Shown here piece by piece: positions 21,401 to 34,800 of a stretch of 64,000 bases of DNA (position 1 is the stretch's first letter; the number at the start of each line of letters is the position of its first letter). A program made the position numbers and the translations under genes. Origin of the DNA: Gnetum montanum (Eukaryota; Streptophyta; Gnetopsida; Gnetales; Gnetaceae); NCBI GenBank assembly GCA_015680685.1, contig MNCI01023765.1, positions 66,746 to 130,745 on the forward strand, written 5' to 3'. The notes under the pieces are model-generated. The model was not told the origin of the DNA. It did not search any database and was given only the letters and a program-made list of their open reading frames with translations.

Positions 21401-24400
21401 TTGAAGATCTTACTACCAAGGATGAGCATGTGCTCAAACTCAATAATTTACTCCAAGGAAAGGGTTAACGTATGTCTTTGAATCCACAAAATGATATGTT
21501 TGAGATGGTATGATTACAAAATAGTCCCCTAAATATTGGAACCAACGATCCACAATGAAAAATGAGCCACCCACAAGTGCATGAAGGACAAGATAACCTA
21601 TGTCCTCTTTGTTCCTCAGCACATGCACATGAACTTGCAACTACCACCCATGCACTACTAAGCGATCAAATCAGTGATAAGGCAAAGAAAGCATGCACCA
21701 GACACTACCTCATGAGGGTCTCAAGGTGCTCTACTACCTCAACTGCTCCAAATCAATGCAACCATTTTCATGAAATCAACTGATATCATTTTCAAAGAGG
21801 ATTTTTCAATCTCTTAGCCATCAATATTGGCTCCAATATTGCAACATCTGGAAGAATCACACTAAAGGATAAAGAAATAGGCATCATAGGATCTAGGCTT
21901 CCATATACCTGAATTTAATATTTAGTAATCACACACTCAAAAACTCCTTCATGAAACCCAACAATAGAGTGTCACATAGCCAAAATAATATATTTTTGAG
22001 GCATTAGCCTCAAACATCTGTGCGACTTCTCTTAACCCTTGGAGAACTTACTACCAAGGATGAGCATGTGCTCAAACTCAATAAGTTACTCCAAGGGAAG
22101 GGCGAACGTAAGTCTTTGAATCCACAAAAGGATATTTTTGAGATGGTACAATCACGAAATGGTTACTCAAATATCGAAACCCACGATCTGTAATGAAAAA
22201 TGAGAAACTCGCAAGTGCATAAAGGATAAGAGAACCTACATCCTCTTCATTCCTCGACACATGCATGTGAGCTCACAACTACCATCCATGTGCTACTAAG
22301 CGATCAAATCAATGATAAGTTAGAGAAAGCATGCAACCAACACTAACCTGTGAGGGACTCAAGGTGCTCTACTACCTCAACTATACCAAATCAATGTAAC
22401 CATTTGCATAGAATAAACCGATATCATTTTCAAAGAGAAATTTTCAATCTTGTAGCCATCAGTATTGGTTTCAATCTCACAACATTTGGAACAATCACAC
22501 CGAAGGATAAAGAGACAGTCATCATAGGATCCATTCTTCTTGATACCCAAATTCACCATTCAGTAACCACACACCTGAAAACTCCATCATGAAACCCAAA
22601 GATAGAATGTCACATAGCCAAAATAATGGATTTCTAACGTGTGAGCCTCAAAACTTTTTCTGAGTGCTCTTAATCCTTAGAGAACTTACTACCAAGGATG
22701 ATCATGTGCTCAACCTCAAAAAGTTACTCCAAGGAAAGGGCCAATGTAAGTCTTTGAATCCATGAAAGGATATTTTCAAGATGATACAATCATGAAATGG
22801 TCACCTAAATATTGGAACCCATGATCCACAATGAAGAGAAAGATATTTTTGAGATGGTATGATCACAAAATGTTCACTTGATTATCTAAACCCATGATCC
22901 ACAATGAATATCAAGCCAACCACAAGTGCATGAACGACACGAGAACCTACATCCTCTTTGTTCCTCAACATGTGAATGTAAACTCACAACTACCACCCAT
23001 GCACTAATAAGTGATCAAATCAGTGATAAGGTAGAGAAAGCATACACCCGACACTACCCCATGGGGGTGTCAAGGTGTTCTACTACCTCAACTGCACCAA
23101 ATCAATGCCACCATTTGCATGAAATTAATTGATATCATTTTCAAAGAGGATTTTTCAATCCCATAGCCATCAGTATTGGCTTCAATCTCAGAACATTTGA
23201 AAGAATCACACTGAAGGATAAGGAGATAGGCATCATGGGACCCAAGCTGCTAGATACCCAAATTCATCATTTAGTAAACACACACTCGAAAACTCCTTTG
23301 TGAAACCCAAATACAAAGTGTTGCACAGCCAAAAGAAAAAATTTTCAAGGCATGAGCCTCAAACATCCATCTAAATACTCCTAACCCTTGGAGAACTTAC
23401 TACCGAGGATGAGCATGTCCTCAAACTCAATATGTTACTCCAAGGGAAGGGCCAATGTAGGTCTTTGAATCCACAAAAGGATATTTTCGAGATGGTACGA
23501 TCATGAAACGGTCACTCAAATATTGGAACCCATGATCTGCAATGATGAGTGAGCCACTCGTAAGTGCATAAAGGACAAGAGAACATATGTTCTCTTCATT
23601 CCTTAACACATGCATGTGAACTCGCAAATACCACCCATGCACTACTAAGTAATAAAATCAGTGATAAAGCAAAGAAAGCATGCACCCGACACTATCCCAT
23701 GAGGGTGTTGAGGTTTTCTACTACCTCAACCATACCAAATCAATTCAACCATTCACATGGAATCACCCAATATCATTTTTAAAGAGGATTTTTCAATCTT
23801 GTAGCCATCAATATTGGCTCCAATCTTGAAACATCTAGAATAATTACACCAAAGGCTAAAGAACTAGGCATCATAAGATCTAGGCTTCTAGATACTTGAA
23901 TTCAGAATTTAGTAACCACACACCCAAAAACTCCTTCATGAATCCCAAAGACAAAGTGTCACATAGCCAAAACAACAAATTTTCATGGCATTAGCCTCAA
24001 ACATCTATCCAACTACTCCTAACCCTTGGATAACTTACTACCGATGATGAGCATGCACTCAAACTCAACAAGTTACTCCAAGGGAAGGGCCAACGTAAGT
24101 CTTTGAATCCATGAAAGGATATTTTTGAGATGGTACAATCACAAACCAATCACTTGATTATCAAAACCCACAATCCATAATGAAGAGCGAGCCACCCACA
24201 AGTGCATGAAGGAAAAAAGAACCTACGTCCTCTTCATTCCTTAGCATGTGCATGTGAACTCACAACTACCACCCATGCACTATTAAGCAATCAACTCAGT
24301 TATTAGGTAGAGAAAGCATGCACCCGATGATACCCCATGGGGGTGTCAAGGTGCTCTACTACCTCAACCATACCAAATCAATGCAACCATTTGTACAAAA

Positions 24401-27400
24401 TCAACCAATATCATTTTCAGAGAGTAATTTTCAATCCCGTAGCCATTAGTATTATCTCCAATCTTACAACATCTAGAACAATCACATCGAAGGATAAAGA
24501 AATAGGCATCACAAGATCCAGGCCTCCAGATACCTAAATTCATCATTTAGTAACCACACACCCAAAAACTCCTTCATGAAACCCAAAGAAAGAGTGTTGC
24601 ACAACCAAAATAATAGATTTTTGAGGCACAAGCCTTAAACATCTATCCAGCTTCTCCTAACCCTTGAAGAAATTACTGCCAAGGATGAGCATGCACTCAA
24701 ACTCAACAAGTTACTCCAAGGGAAGGGCCAACATAAGTCTTTCAATCCACAAAAGGATATTTTCAAGATGGTATGATCACGAAATGGTCACCCAATTATC
24801 AAAACCCACAATCTACAATGAAGAGTGAGCCACCCACAAGTGCATGAAGGATAAGAGAACCTACATCCTCTTCATTCCTTGGCACATGAATGTGAACTTA
24901 GAACTACCACCCATGCACTACTAAGTGATCTAATTGGTGATAAGGTAGAGAAAGCATGCACCTGATGCTACCCTATGGGAGTGTTAAGGTTCTCTACTAC
25001 CTCAACCACACCAAATCAATGCAACCATTTGGATAGAATCAATCTATATCATTTTCAAAGAGGATTTTTCAATCTCATAGCCATTAATATTGTCTTCAAT
25101 CTCACAACATTTTAAACAATCATACTTAAGGATAAAGAGATAGGCATCATAGAATCCAAGCTTTCAGATACCCGAATTCACTATTCAATAACCACGCACC
25201 TGAAAAATCCTTTTTGAAACCCAAAGATAGAGTGTCGCATAGCCAAAACAACAAGATTTTGAGGCATGAGCCTCAAACATCCATCTGACTACTCCTAGCC
25301 CCTGGTGAACTCACTACCAAGGACAAGCATGCACTCAAACTCAACAAGTTACTCCAAGGACATTGCCAATGTAAGTCTTTCAATTCACAAAAGGATATTT
25401 TTGAGATGGTATGATCACAAAATAGTCACCCAAATATCAGAACCCATGATCTTCAATGAAAAAAAAAAGCCACTTACAAGTGCATAAAGGACAAGAGAAC
25501 CTACATCCTCTTTGTTCCTTGGCATGTGAATGTGAACTTGCAACTACCATGCATGCACTACTAAGTGATTGGATCGATGATAAGGTAGAGAAAGCATGCA
25601 CCTGATGTTATCCCATGGGGGCATCGACATGCTCTACTACCTCAACTATACCAAATCAATGTAACCATTTGCACAAAATCAACCAATATCATTTTCAAAG
25701 AGAATTTTTCAATCCCATAGCCATCAATATTGGCTTCAATCTCGCAACATCTAAAATAATCATACTGAAGGATAAAGAGATAGGCATCAAAATTTCCAAG
25801 CTTCCAGATACCCAAATATTCTATTTAGTAACCACACACCCAAAATCTCCTTCATGAAACCCAAAGATAGAGTATCGTGTAGCCAAAACAAAAGATTTCT
25901 AAGGCATGAGCCTCAAACATCCATCCAACTACTCCTAACCCTTTGAGAACTTACTACCAAGGATGAGCATGGGCTCAAACTCAATAAGTTACTCCAAGGG
26001 AAGGGCCAACATAGTTCTTTGAATCCATGACATGATATTTTTGAGATGGTATGATCACAAAATAGTCACCTAAATATCGAAACCTAGAATCTACAATGAA
26101 GAGCAAGCCACTTGTAAGTGCATGAAGGACAAGAGAACCTACATCCTCTTCATTCCTTGGCACATGCATGTGAACTCGCAACTACCATCCATGCGCTACT
26201 AAGAAATCAAATTGGTGAAACCCAAAGAGAGAGTGTCACATAGCCAAAACAATATATTTTCAAAGCATGAGCCTCAAACATCCGTCCAACTTCTCCTAAC
26301 CCTTGAAGAACTTACTACCAAGGATGAGCATGTGCTCAAACTCAACAAGCTACTCCAAGGGAAGGTCCAATGTAAGTCTTTGAATCCACAAAAGGATATT
26401 TTCAAGATGGTATAATCATGAAATGTTCACCTAATTATCGAAACCCCTGATCTGCAATGAAGAGTGAGCCACTTGAAAGTGCATGAAGGATATGAGAACC
26501 TACATGCACATGAACTTGCAACTACCACCCATGTACTACTAAGCAATCAAATCCATGATAAGTTAGAGAAAGCATGCACTTGACACTACCTTGTGGGGGT
26601 GTCAAGGTGCTCTACTAACTCAACCACACCAAATTAATGCAACCATTCACATGAAATCAACCAATATCATTTTCTAAGAGTATTTTTCAATCCTATAGCC
26701 ATAAATATTAGCTCTAATCTTGCAACGTCCAAAACAATCACACCAAAGGAGAAAGAAATAAGATTCACAGAACCCAAGGCTCTACAAAACTAAATTTTCC
26801 ATTCAATAACCACACACCCTAAAACTCCTTTTTGAAACCAAAATATAGAGTGTTGCATAGAAAAAACAATTCTCAAACATCCATCCAACTACTCCTAATC
26901 CTTGGAGAACTTACTACCGAGGATGAGCATTCACTCAAACTCAACAAGTTACTCCAACAGAAGGGTCAACATAAGTCTTTGAATCCACAAAAAGATATTT
27001 TTGAGATAGTATGATCATGAAATGGTCACATGAATATCAAAATCCATGATCCATAATGAAGATTGAGCCACCTGCAAGTGCATGAAGGACAAGAGAACCT
27101 ACATCCTCTTCATTTCTTGGCATGTGCATGTGAACTTGCAACTACCACCCATGCAATACTAAGCAATTAAATCAGTGATAAGTTAGAGAAAGAATGCACA
27201 TAATGCTACCCCATGGGGGCATCAAGATGCTCTGCTACCTTAACCACACCAAATCAATGCAACCATTCACACATGCTCAATCGATATTGTTTTCAAAGAG
27301 GATTTTTCAATCTTGTAGCCATTAGTATTGGCTCCAATCTCACAACATCTAGAACAATCACACTAAAGGATAAGGAAACAAGCATAATAGGATCTAGGCC

Positions 27401-29880
27401 TCTAGATACCCAAATTCACCATTTAGTAACCAAATACCCAAAAAATCCTTTGTGAAACCCAATGATAGAGTTCTGTGTAGCCAAAACAAAACATTTCCAA
27501 GGCATGAGCCTTAAACATCTATCCAACTACTCCTAACCCTTGGAGAACTTACTGCCAAGGATGAGCATGTGCTTGAACTCAACAAGTTACTCCAAGGGAA
27601 GGGATAATGTAAGTCTCTGAATCCATAAAAGGTTATTTTCAAGATGGTACAATCACAAAACAGTCACCTGAATATCAGAACCCACAATCTGCAATGAAGA
27701 GCAAGCAAACCACAAATGCATGAAGGACAAGAGAACCTATGTCCTCTTAATTCCTTAGCACATGCATGTGAACTCACAACTACCACCCATGTGTTACTAA
27801 GTGATCAAATTGATGATAAGGCAGAGAAATCATGCACCCGATGCTACCCCATGGGGGCATTGAGATGCTCTACTACCTCAACCACACCAAATCAATGCAA
27901 CCATTTGCATAGAATCAACTGATATTGTTTTTAAATAGAATTTTTCAATACCGTAGCCATTAGTATTGGCTTCAATCTTGTAACATCTGGAACAATCACA
28001 CTAAAGGATAAAGAAATAGGCATCACAGAATCAAGGCTTCCAAATACTGAAATTTTCCATTCAGTAGCCACACACATGAAAAATCCTTCGTGAAACCCAA
28101 AGATAGAGTGTTTCATAGACAAAACAATGGATTTTTGAGGCACAAGCCTCAAACATCCATCTAACTACTCCTAACCCTTGGATAAATTATTACTAAGGAT
28201 GATCATGCACTCAAACTTAACAAGTTACTCAAAGGGTAGGGCCAACATAAGACTTTGAATCCATGAAAGGATATTTTTGAGATGGTACGATCATGAACGA
28301 TCATCCAAATAAAAGAACCCATGATCTGCAATGAAGAGTAAGCCACCCACAAGTGCATGAAGGACAAGAGAACCTAAATCCTCTTTATTCCTTGGCACAT
28401 GCACGTGAACTCACAAGCACCATCCATGTGCTACTAAGTGATCAAATTGATGATAAGGTAGAGAAAGCATGCACTTGATGCTACCTTGTGGGGGAATCAA
28501 CGTGTTCGGCTACCTCAACCACACCAAATCAATGTAACCATTCCCATGAAATCAACCGATATCATTTTCCAAGAGGTTTTTTCAATCCAATAGCCATCAG
28601 TGTTGGCTCTAATCTTGCAACATTTGAAATGATCACACCAAATGATAAAGAAATAGGAGTCATAGGATCTAGGCCTCCAAATACTTAAATTTGTTGTTTA
28701 GTGACCACACACATAAAAACTCCTTCATGATACCCAAATATAGAATGTCATGTAACCAAAACAATAGATTTCTAAGGTATGAGCCTCAAACATCCATTTG
28801 ACTACTCCTAACCCTTGGAGAACTTACTACCAAGGATGAGCATGCACTCAAACTCAACAAGTTACTCCAAGGAAAGGGCCAACATAAGTCCTTGAATTCA
28901 TAAAATGATATTTTCAAGATGGTATGATCATGAAATAGTCACCCAAATATCAAAACCCATGATCTGCAATGAAGAGAAATCCACCCACAAGTGCATGAAG
29001 AACAAGAGAACCTACATCCTCTTCATTCCTTGGCACATGCATATGAACTCGAAACTACCACCCATGTGCTACTAAGTGATTGAATCAGTGATAAGGTAGA
29101 GAAAGCATGTACCCAATGTTACCCTATGGAGGCATTGACATGCTCTACTACATGAACTACACCAAATCAATGCCACCATTTGCATGTGCTCAACCAATAT
29201 CATTTTCAAAGAGGATTTTTCAATCCCATAGCCATTAGTACTAGCTCCAATCTTGCAACATCCAAAACAATCACACCAAAGGATAAAGAAATAGGCATCA
29301 TAGGATCTAGGTCTCCAGATACCCAAATTCTCCATTCAATGACCACACACTTGAAAAGTCCTTTGTGAAACCCAACGATAGAGTGTCACATAGCCAAAAC
29401 AATGAATTTCCAAGGCATGATCCTGAAACATCCATCCAACTACTTCTATCCCTTAGAGAACTTACTACTGAGGATAAGCATGTGCTCAAACTCAACAAGT
29501 TACTCCAAGGGAAGGGCCAACATAAGTCTTTGAATCTAAAAAATGTTATTTTTGATATGGTATGATCATGAAATGGTCACCTAAATATCGAAACCCATGA
29601 TCCGCAATGAAGAATGAGCCACTCGCAAGTGCATGAAGAACAAGAGAACCTATTTCTTCTTCATTCCTTGGCATGTGCATATGAACTCACAACCACCACC
29701 CATGCACTACTAAGTAATCAAATTAGTGATAAGGTAGAGAAATCATGCACCCAACGCTACCCCATTGGGGTGTCGAGGTGCTCTGCTACCTCAACTACAC
29801 CAAATCAATGCAACCATTTGCATGTGCTAAACCAATATCATTTTTAGAGAGGATTTTTCAATCCCATAGCCATTATTTTT
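18481..29880. repeat. 640-bp tandem repeat array, about 18 monomers
   Basis: The block GGTGCTCTACTACCTCAACC recurs near 18536, 19170, 19810, 20450, 21090, 21728, 22366, 23077, 23717, 24353, 24993, 25632, 26605, 27230, 27869, 28506, 29143 and 29780, so the period is about 636-642 bp. Other landmarks in each unit are ATCATTTTCAAAGAGGATTTTTCAATC, GAAACCCAAAGATAGAGTG, AAGTTACTCCAAGGGAAGGG and CTCTTCATTCCTTGGCAC blocks. Two units are irregular: one is about 70 bp longer at 22830-22920, and one interval is about 972 bp because a partial monomer begins at about 26216. The small open frames that recur at the same phase (60-80 residues) have frequent frame changes between monomers and are not supported as genes. 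Confidence 0.93.
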
Positions 29881-30215
29881 TCCATCCCATCCACTCAAGG
29901 CATCCATCTCATGAATGGTAGGCTCCTAAAATGTGTGAAAGAACATTTAGGATAATTACAATGCAAGCTAATCAAACATGCTTCCTTGGATCTAGGATTC
30001 CTAGGCAACAAACCCCATGGAACATGTTTGCAATCCTACAAGCCTTTTTTCTCATATTGTAAATGTGGAGACCACCCTCTCTATAGTTATCCTTCTTGCA
30101 ATAAGGCTCATGTCTCACAGGCATGAATAATGAGGCTAGGATATCATGGGTAGGGTAAGACATCCTTGGGGAAGAAACCCATGTATCACTCTATCCCTAT
30201 GACTATTCATCATCG
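29881..30215 (-). other. Distal 5' ETS-like unique segment (unit B)
   Basis: Colinear with 3090-3425 of the first spacer, with shared CCTAAAATGTGTG, CTTCCTTGGATCTAGG and ACCCCATGGAACATGTTTG blocks. It separates the end of the 640-bp array from promoter-like element p7. No gene is seen. Confidence 0.6.
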
Positions 30216-30285
30216 CTACCTCCCCCTATATATGTTGATTGGGCTAATTTCAGCCATATTATCCTACACCCTTATAAATTTGGTC
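30216..30285 (-). promoter_or_regulatory. Pol I promoter-like element p7, candidate gene promoter
   Basis: The minus strand reads CATATATAGGGGGAGGTAGC, identical over this core to p1 and a full match to the plant initiation consensus. The predicted start is near 30226-30227. The ACCCTTATAAATTTGG box is at 30269-30284. It is the nearest correctly oriented copy upstream of unit B 18S, but lies 13.5 kb away, so either the 5' ETS is exceptionally long or another promoter closer in was missed. Confidence 0.6.
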
Positions 30286-30753
30286 GTGAAGGACCAACTC
30301 AAAGAGAGTGCTCTCATGTGCCCAACATGAAACACCTCCGAAGAGAGCACTCTCATATGCACAATGCAAGGGGGCCTTAAAGAAAAATCTTCATATGTTT
30401 GCTACGCAAGGCACCTCAATGAAGAGTACTCTCACCAAGAAAGCACAAGGCAACCCCAAGGAGAGCCTTCTCCTAACCAAAGGAACAAATTATTTTCGAG
30501 AAGAGAAATCTCTATTCTTCATCGCAAAGAGTGTCATATGAGATATCTCTCCCTTACACAAAGAGATGCAACTCCCAAAAGGCGTCTCCCCCATCCATGA
30601 AGGCAGACACTTCATAGAATAACACCTTTTTCATTCGTGGAGCGATGTGCCTCCAAGGAGAAAGGCACTCTCCAAGAGAGCAACCTCCCTAAGAACGTTC
30701 TCCCTAAGAGCACCCTCCATGAGAGTGTTATTCTTCAAAGCACCCTCCTACAC
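30286..30753. other. IGS segment between p7 and p8
   Basis: Colinear with 3501-3987: GAGAGTGCTCTCATGTGC motifs, then CAAGGCACCTCAATGAAGAG and ACCAAAGGAACAAA blocks. No gene is supported. Confidence 0.6.
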
Positions 30754-30822
30754 ACCAAATTTATAAGGGTGCAAGATGGTATGGAAAACCCTAGCCAAAT
30801 CAACATATACATGGAGAGGTAG
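30754..30822 (+). promoter_or_regulatory. Pol I promoter-like element p8, plus strand
   Basis: ACCAAATTTATAAGGGTG at 30754 is followed by a decayed core CATATACATGGAGAGGTAGC. It is inverted relative to the rRNA genes and is the counterpart of p2. Confidence 0.42.
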
Positions 30823-31815
30823 CATTCTCCCTAAGATCATAGCATGGCACTCTTGTGAGAGTTCTCTCCATGGGAGCACCTCACATAGCTACATTGGCAA
30901 GAGCACTCTCATGAGAGAGCCTCATGCAGCACTTTCCAAAGAACTTCCACTAGGAGTGCCTTGCACTGTGCACATGATAGTGTTCTCTCTAAGAGCATCA
31001 TCCCTAAGAAAACCTTGCACTATGCATCTGAGAGCATTCTCCCTAAGAGAGCCCTCATTGAGAGAGTTCTCTTAGAGAGGTCCCTACATGAGAACCCTCT
31101 CTGAGAGCATTTTCCTTGATAGTGCCCTCCTTGGGAGAGTTCTCTTTGTGGTTTCCCTCCATGAGAGCACCCTACATGAGTGTGTTCTCCCTAGGAGAGC
31201 CCTTTTTGCACACCAAATTTATAAGGGTATAGGATATTATGGTGGACCCTAGCCAAATCAACATATATGGGGAGAGGTAGCATTCTTCCTAAGACCACCA
31301 CATGATGCTCTTGCAAGATTTCTCTCCATGGGAGCACCTTGCATAGCTACACTGGCAAGAGTGCTCTATTGAGAGTGCCTCATGCAACGCTTGCAACAAT
31401 ACTCTTCTAGGCTGAACCTCATGTTGTGCACATGATAGTGTTTCCTTTGAGAGCATCCTCCCTAAGAGCACATTGTGTTACACATTTGAGAGAGTTCTCC
31501 ACGAGAGCTTCCTCACTGAGAGAACTTTCCCTGAGGGAGGCCTTCCTAGGAGTGATCTCCCTGAGGACATTCTTAGGGAGAAAATCCTTTTCAAAAGTGT
31601 TCTCTATGAGAGAAAATACCCTAAGAGCATACCCGTAGAGGCCATAGATGCACTCATAATCACACTCTAATGTGCAATCATGATAGCCTAGGACACACTT
31701 AACATCACATAAAAGTGCATATGTTAAGGCCAAGATTGCACTCAACATCACCTAAAAGTGCATCCATGATGGCCTAAGATGCACTCCACTTCTCCTGAAA
31801 GTGCATCCTGAGGGA
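30823..31815. repeat. Inverted 15-bp-family repeats, left arm of IGS palindrome
   Basis: Colinear with 4058-5035. CTCCCTAAGAGAGCCCTC motifs are the complement of the 15-bp units at 31891-35690. The central tail 31640-31800 holds GATGCACTC and AAAGTGCAT blocks, as in the first spacer. Confidence 0.7.
31211..31281 (+). promoter_or_regulatory. Pol I promoter-like element p9, plus strand
   Basis: ACCAAATTTATAAGGGT followed by CATATATGGGGAGAGGTAGC at about 31262-31281. It points away from unit B rRNA genes and is the counterpart of p3. Confidence 0.5.
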
Positions 31816-31819
31816 GTTG

Positions 31820-31890
31820 GCCTACCTCCCCCTATATATGTTAATTTTTCCAAGTTCCACCAAATTTTCCTGCATCCTTATAAATTTTAT
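31820..31890 (-). promoter_or_regulatory. Pol I promoter-like element p10
   Basis: The minus strand core CATATATAGGGGGAGGTAGG matches the plant initiation consensus as well as p7 does. The CCTTATAAATTTT box is at about 31876-31888. It is the counterpart of p4 and a strong candidate spacer promoter, about 1.6 kb upstream of p7. Confidence 0.55.
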
Positions 31891-34800
31891 CTCCAAGATG
31901 GCATTCTCAAGAAGAGTGCTCTTAGAGAGAGAGCACCAAGTAAGGGCACCCTCAAGGAGAACGATCTTAAAGAGGGTCCCCTTAGGGAGAACACTCTCAC
32001 ATGCACAACACAAGGTGCTCTCACTAAGAATTCTCTCATGAAGATCACTCTAAGGAAGGGCACTATAAAGGAGACCACTCTAAGCGAGGGCAATCTTAGG
32101 GAGAATGCTCTCAGCAAGGGCATTCTCAGAGAAGGTGCTCTTAAGGAGGCCACTCTTAGGGAGAACCCTCTTAGGGAGGGCATCCTTAGGGAGGCCACTC
32201 TAATGGAGGGTTATCTTTGGGAGAATGTGCTTAGGGAGGGAACTCTTAGGGAGAATGCTCTCAGTGAGGGTGCTCTCACGGAGAACACTCCTAAGAAGGA
32301 CACTCTTGGGGAGAGTGTTCTCAAGGAGGGCATCCTCAGGGAGACCATTCTCAGGGAGGGCACTCTCAGGGAGGGTGCTCTCAGGTAGAACAGTCTTGGA
32401 TGCATAGCATAAGGTTCTCTCAAGGAGAATTCTCTTAGGGAGGTCACTCTTAGAGAGGCTTCTTTAATAGAGGGCACTCTCAAGGAGGTTGCTCTCCAAG
32501 AGAACTCTCTTAATGAGGGCACTCTTGAGGAGAACACTCTCACATGCATAGCACAAGGTGCTCTTAGGCAAGATGCTCTAATAGAGGGCACTCTTAGTAA
32601 GAATGCTCTTTTCAAGGATGCTCTCAAGGAGTGTATCCTCAGGGAGACCACACTCAGGGAGGGCACTCTCAAGGAGGTCACTCTTCATGAGAATGCTCTC
32701 AAGGATAACACTCTCACATGTGTAGCATAAGGCACTCTCAAGGAGGTTTTTCTTAGTGAGAATGCTCTCAATAAGGCTGCTGTAATAGAGGGTACTATCA
32801 AGGAAGGTGCTCTCCAAGAAAATGCTCTCAATAAGGATGCTCTCGAGGAGAACACTCTCATGTGAATAGTGCAAGGTGATCTTAAGGAGGGTGATCTCAA
32901 GGAGAACACTCTTAGGAAGGTTTCTCTAAGCAAGGGCACTCTCATGGAGAATACTCTTAGGGAGGGAGCTCTCAATGAAGGTGCTCTCATAGAGGACACT
33001 CATGAAGAGGGCATCCTTAAGGAGGGTGTTCTCAAGGAGGGCACTCTCCGAGAGAATACTCTTAATGAGGGCACTCTCGAGGACAACACTCTCACATGCA
33101 TAATGCAAGGTTCTCTCACAAAGAATGGTCCCATGAAGGGCACTCTTATGAAGAACACTTTGAGAGAGATTGCTCTAATGGAGGGCAATCTCTAGGATAA
33201 TTCTCTCAGGGAGGGCACTCTTTGAGAGAGCACTCTCAAAGAGGACACTCTCAAGGAGAACGCTCTTAGGGATGCCACTCTAATGGAGGGTTCTCTCAAG
33301 AAGAATGCTCTCAAGGAGGGTGCTCTCATGGAGGGTGCTCTCAGGGAGAACACTCTTAGAAAGGGTGCTCTTAGGGAGGGTGCTCTATGAGAGAATTCTC
33401 TCAATGAGGGATCTCTTGAGGAGAAGACTCTCATGTGCATACTCCAAGGAACTCTCAGGGATAACGATCTCAAGGAGGCTACTCTAATAGAGAATTCTTT
33501 TGGGAAGGCTACTCTTGGGGAGGGTGTCCTCAGGGAGACTGCTCTCAAGGGGGCACTCTCAGTGAGGACACTCTCCAAGAAAATGCTCTTAATGAGGGAA
33601 CTGTTGAGGAGAACACTCTTACATGTTTAGTGCAAGGCACTCTTAAGGAGAATGCTTTAGGGGAGGGCACTCTCCAAGAGGGTGCTCTTCGAGAGGGCAC
33701 TCTCAATGATGGCACTCTTAAGGAGAACACTCTCATTTTTGTAGTGCAAGGTGCTATTAACGAGAATGCTATATGGAGGGCCACTCAAATGGAGGGTTCT
33801 CTCAATGAGAATGCTCTCAGGAAGGGCACTCTCATGAAGAATGCTCTTAAGGAGGACACTCTTATGAAGGGTGTCCTCAGGGAGATAGCTCTTAGGGAGG
33901 GAATTTTCAAGGAGGGCACTCTTAGGGAGGATGCTCTATGAGAAAACACTCTCAACGAAAGCACTCTCACGTGTGTAGTGCAAGGTTCTCTCATGGACAA
34001 CGCTCTCATGGAGGGTGCTCTTAAGGAGAACACTCTCAGGTAGGCTACTCTAATGGAGGATAATCTTAGGGAGAACACACTCAAGGAGGGCACTCCTTGA
34101 CTAAAAACTCTTAACAAGGGTGCTCTAGGGAGAATTCTCTCGTGAAGGGCACTCTGAGGGACAATGATCTCAAGGAGGGTGTCCTTAGGGAGGTCGCTCT
34201 TAGGGAGGGTGCTCTCCAAGAGAACACTCTCAATGAGGATACTCTCGTGGAGAACACTCTCATGTTCATAGTGCAAGGTGCTCCCACAAAAAACACTTTT
34301 AGGTAGGGTGATCTCAAGGAGAATGCTCTCAAGGAGGCCACTCTAACAGAGGGTGCTCTCAAGGAGAACACTCTTGAGGAGGGTTCTCTTAGGGAGAACA
34401 CTCTTAAGGAGGGTACTCTTTGAGAGAATGTTCTCAACAAGAATGCTCTCAAGGAGAACACTCTCATGTGTGTAGTACAAGGCACTCTCAGGGAGAATGC
34501 TCTTAGGGAGGGTGCTCTTATGGAGGGAATCCTCAAGGAGACCACTCTCAGGGATGGAGTTCCTAGGGAGGGCACTCTCTAAGAGAATTCTCTCAATGAG
34601 GGTGCTCTTAAGGAGAATACTCTCATATGCATAGCACAAGGTACTCTCAAGGAGGACACTCTAATGAAGTGCACTCTCTAGGAGAATGCTCTTAGGGAGG
34701 GTGTTCTCTGAGAGAATTCTTCCAATGAGGATTCTCTTGAGGAGAACACTTTCACATGCATAGCGCAAGGTGCTCTCATGGATAACACTCTCATGGAGTG

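Noticed and set aside
31801-32388. 195-residue plus-strand frame with TLREN-type repeats
   Set aside because: Counterpart of the frame at 5029 in the second spacer. It starts inside promoter-like element sequence and follows the satellite.
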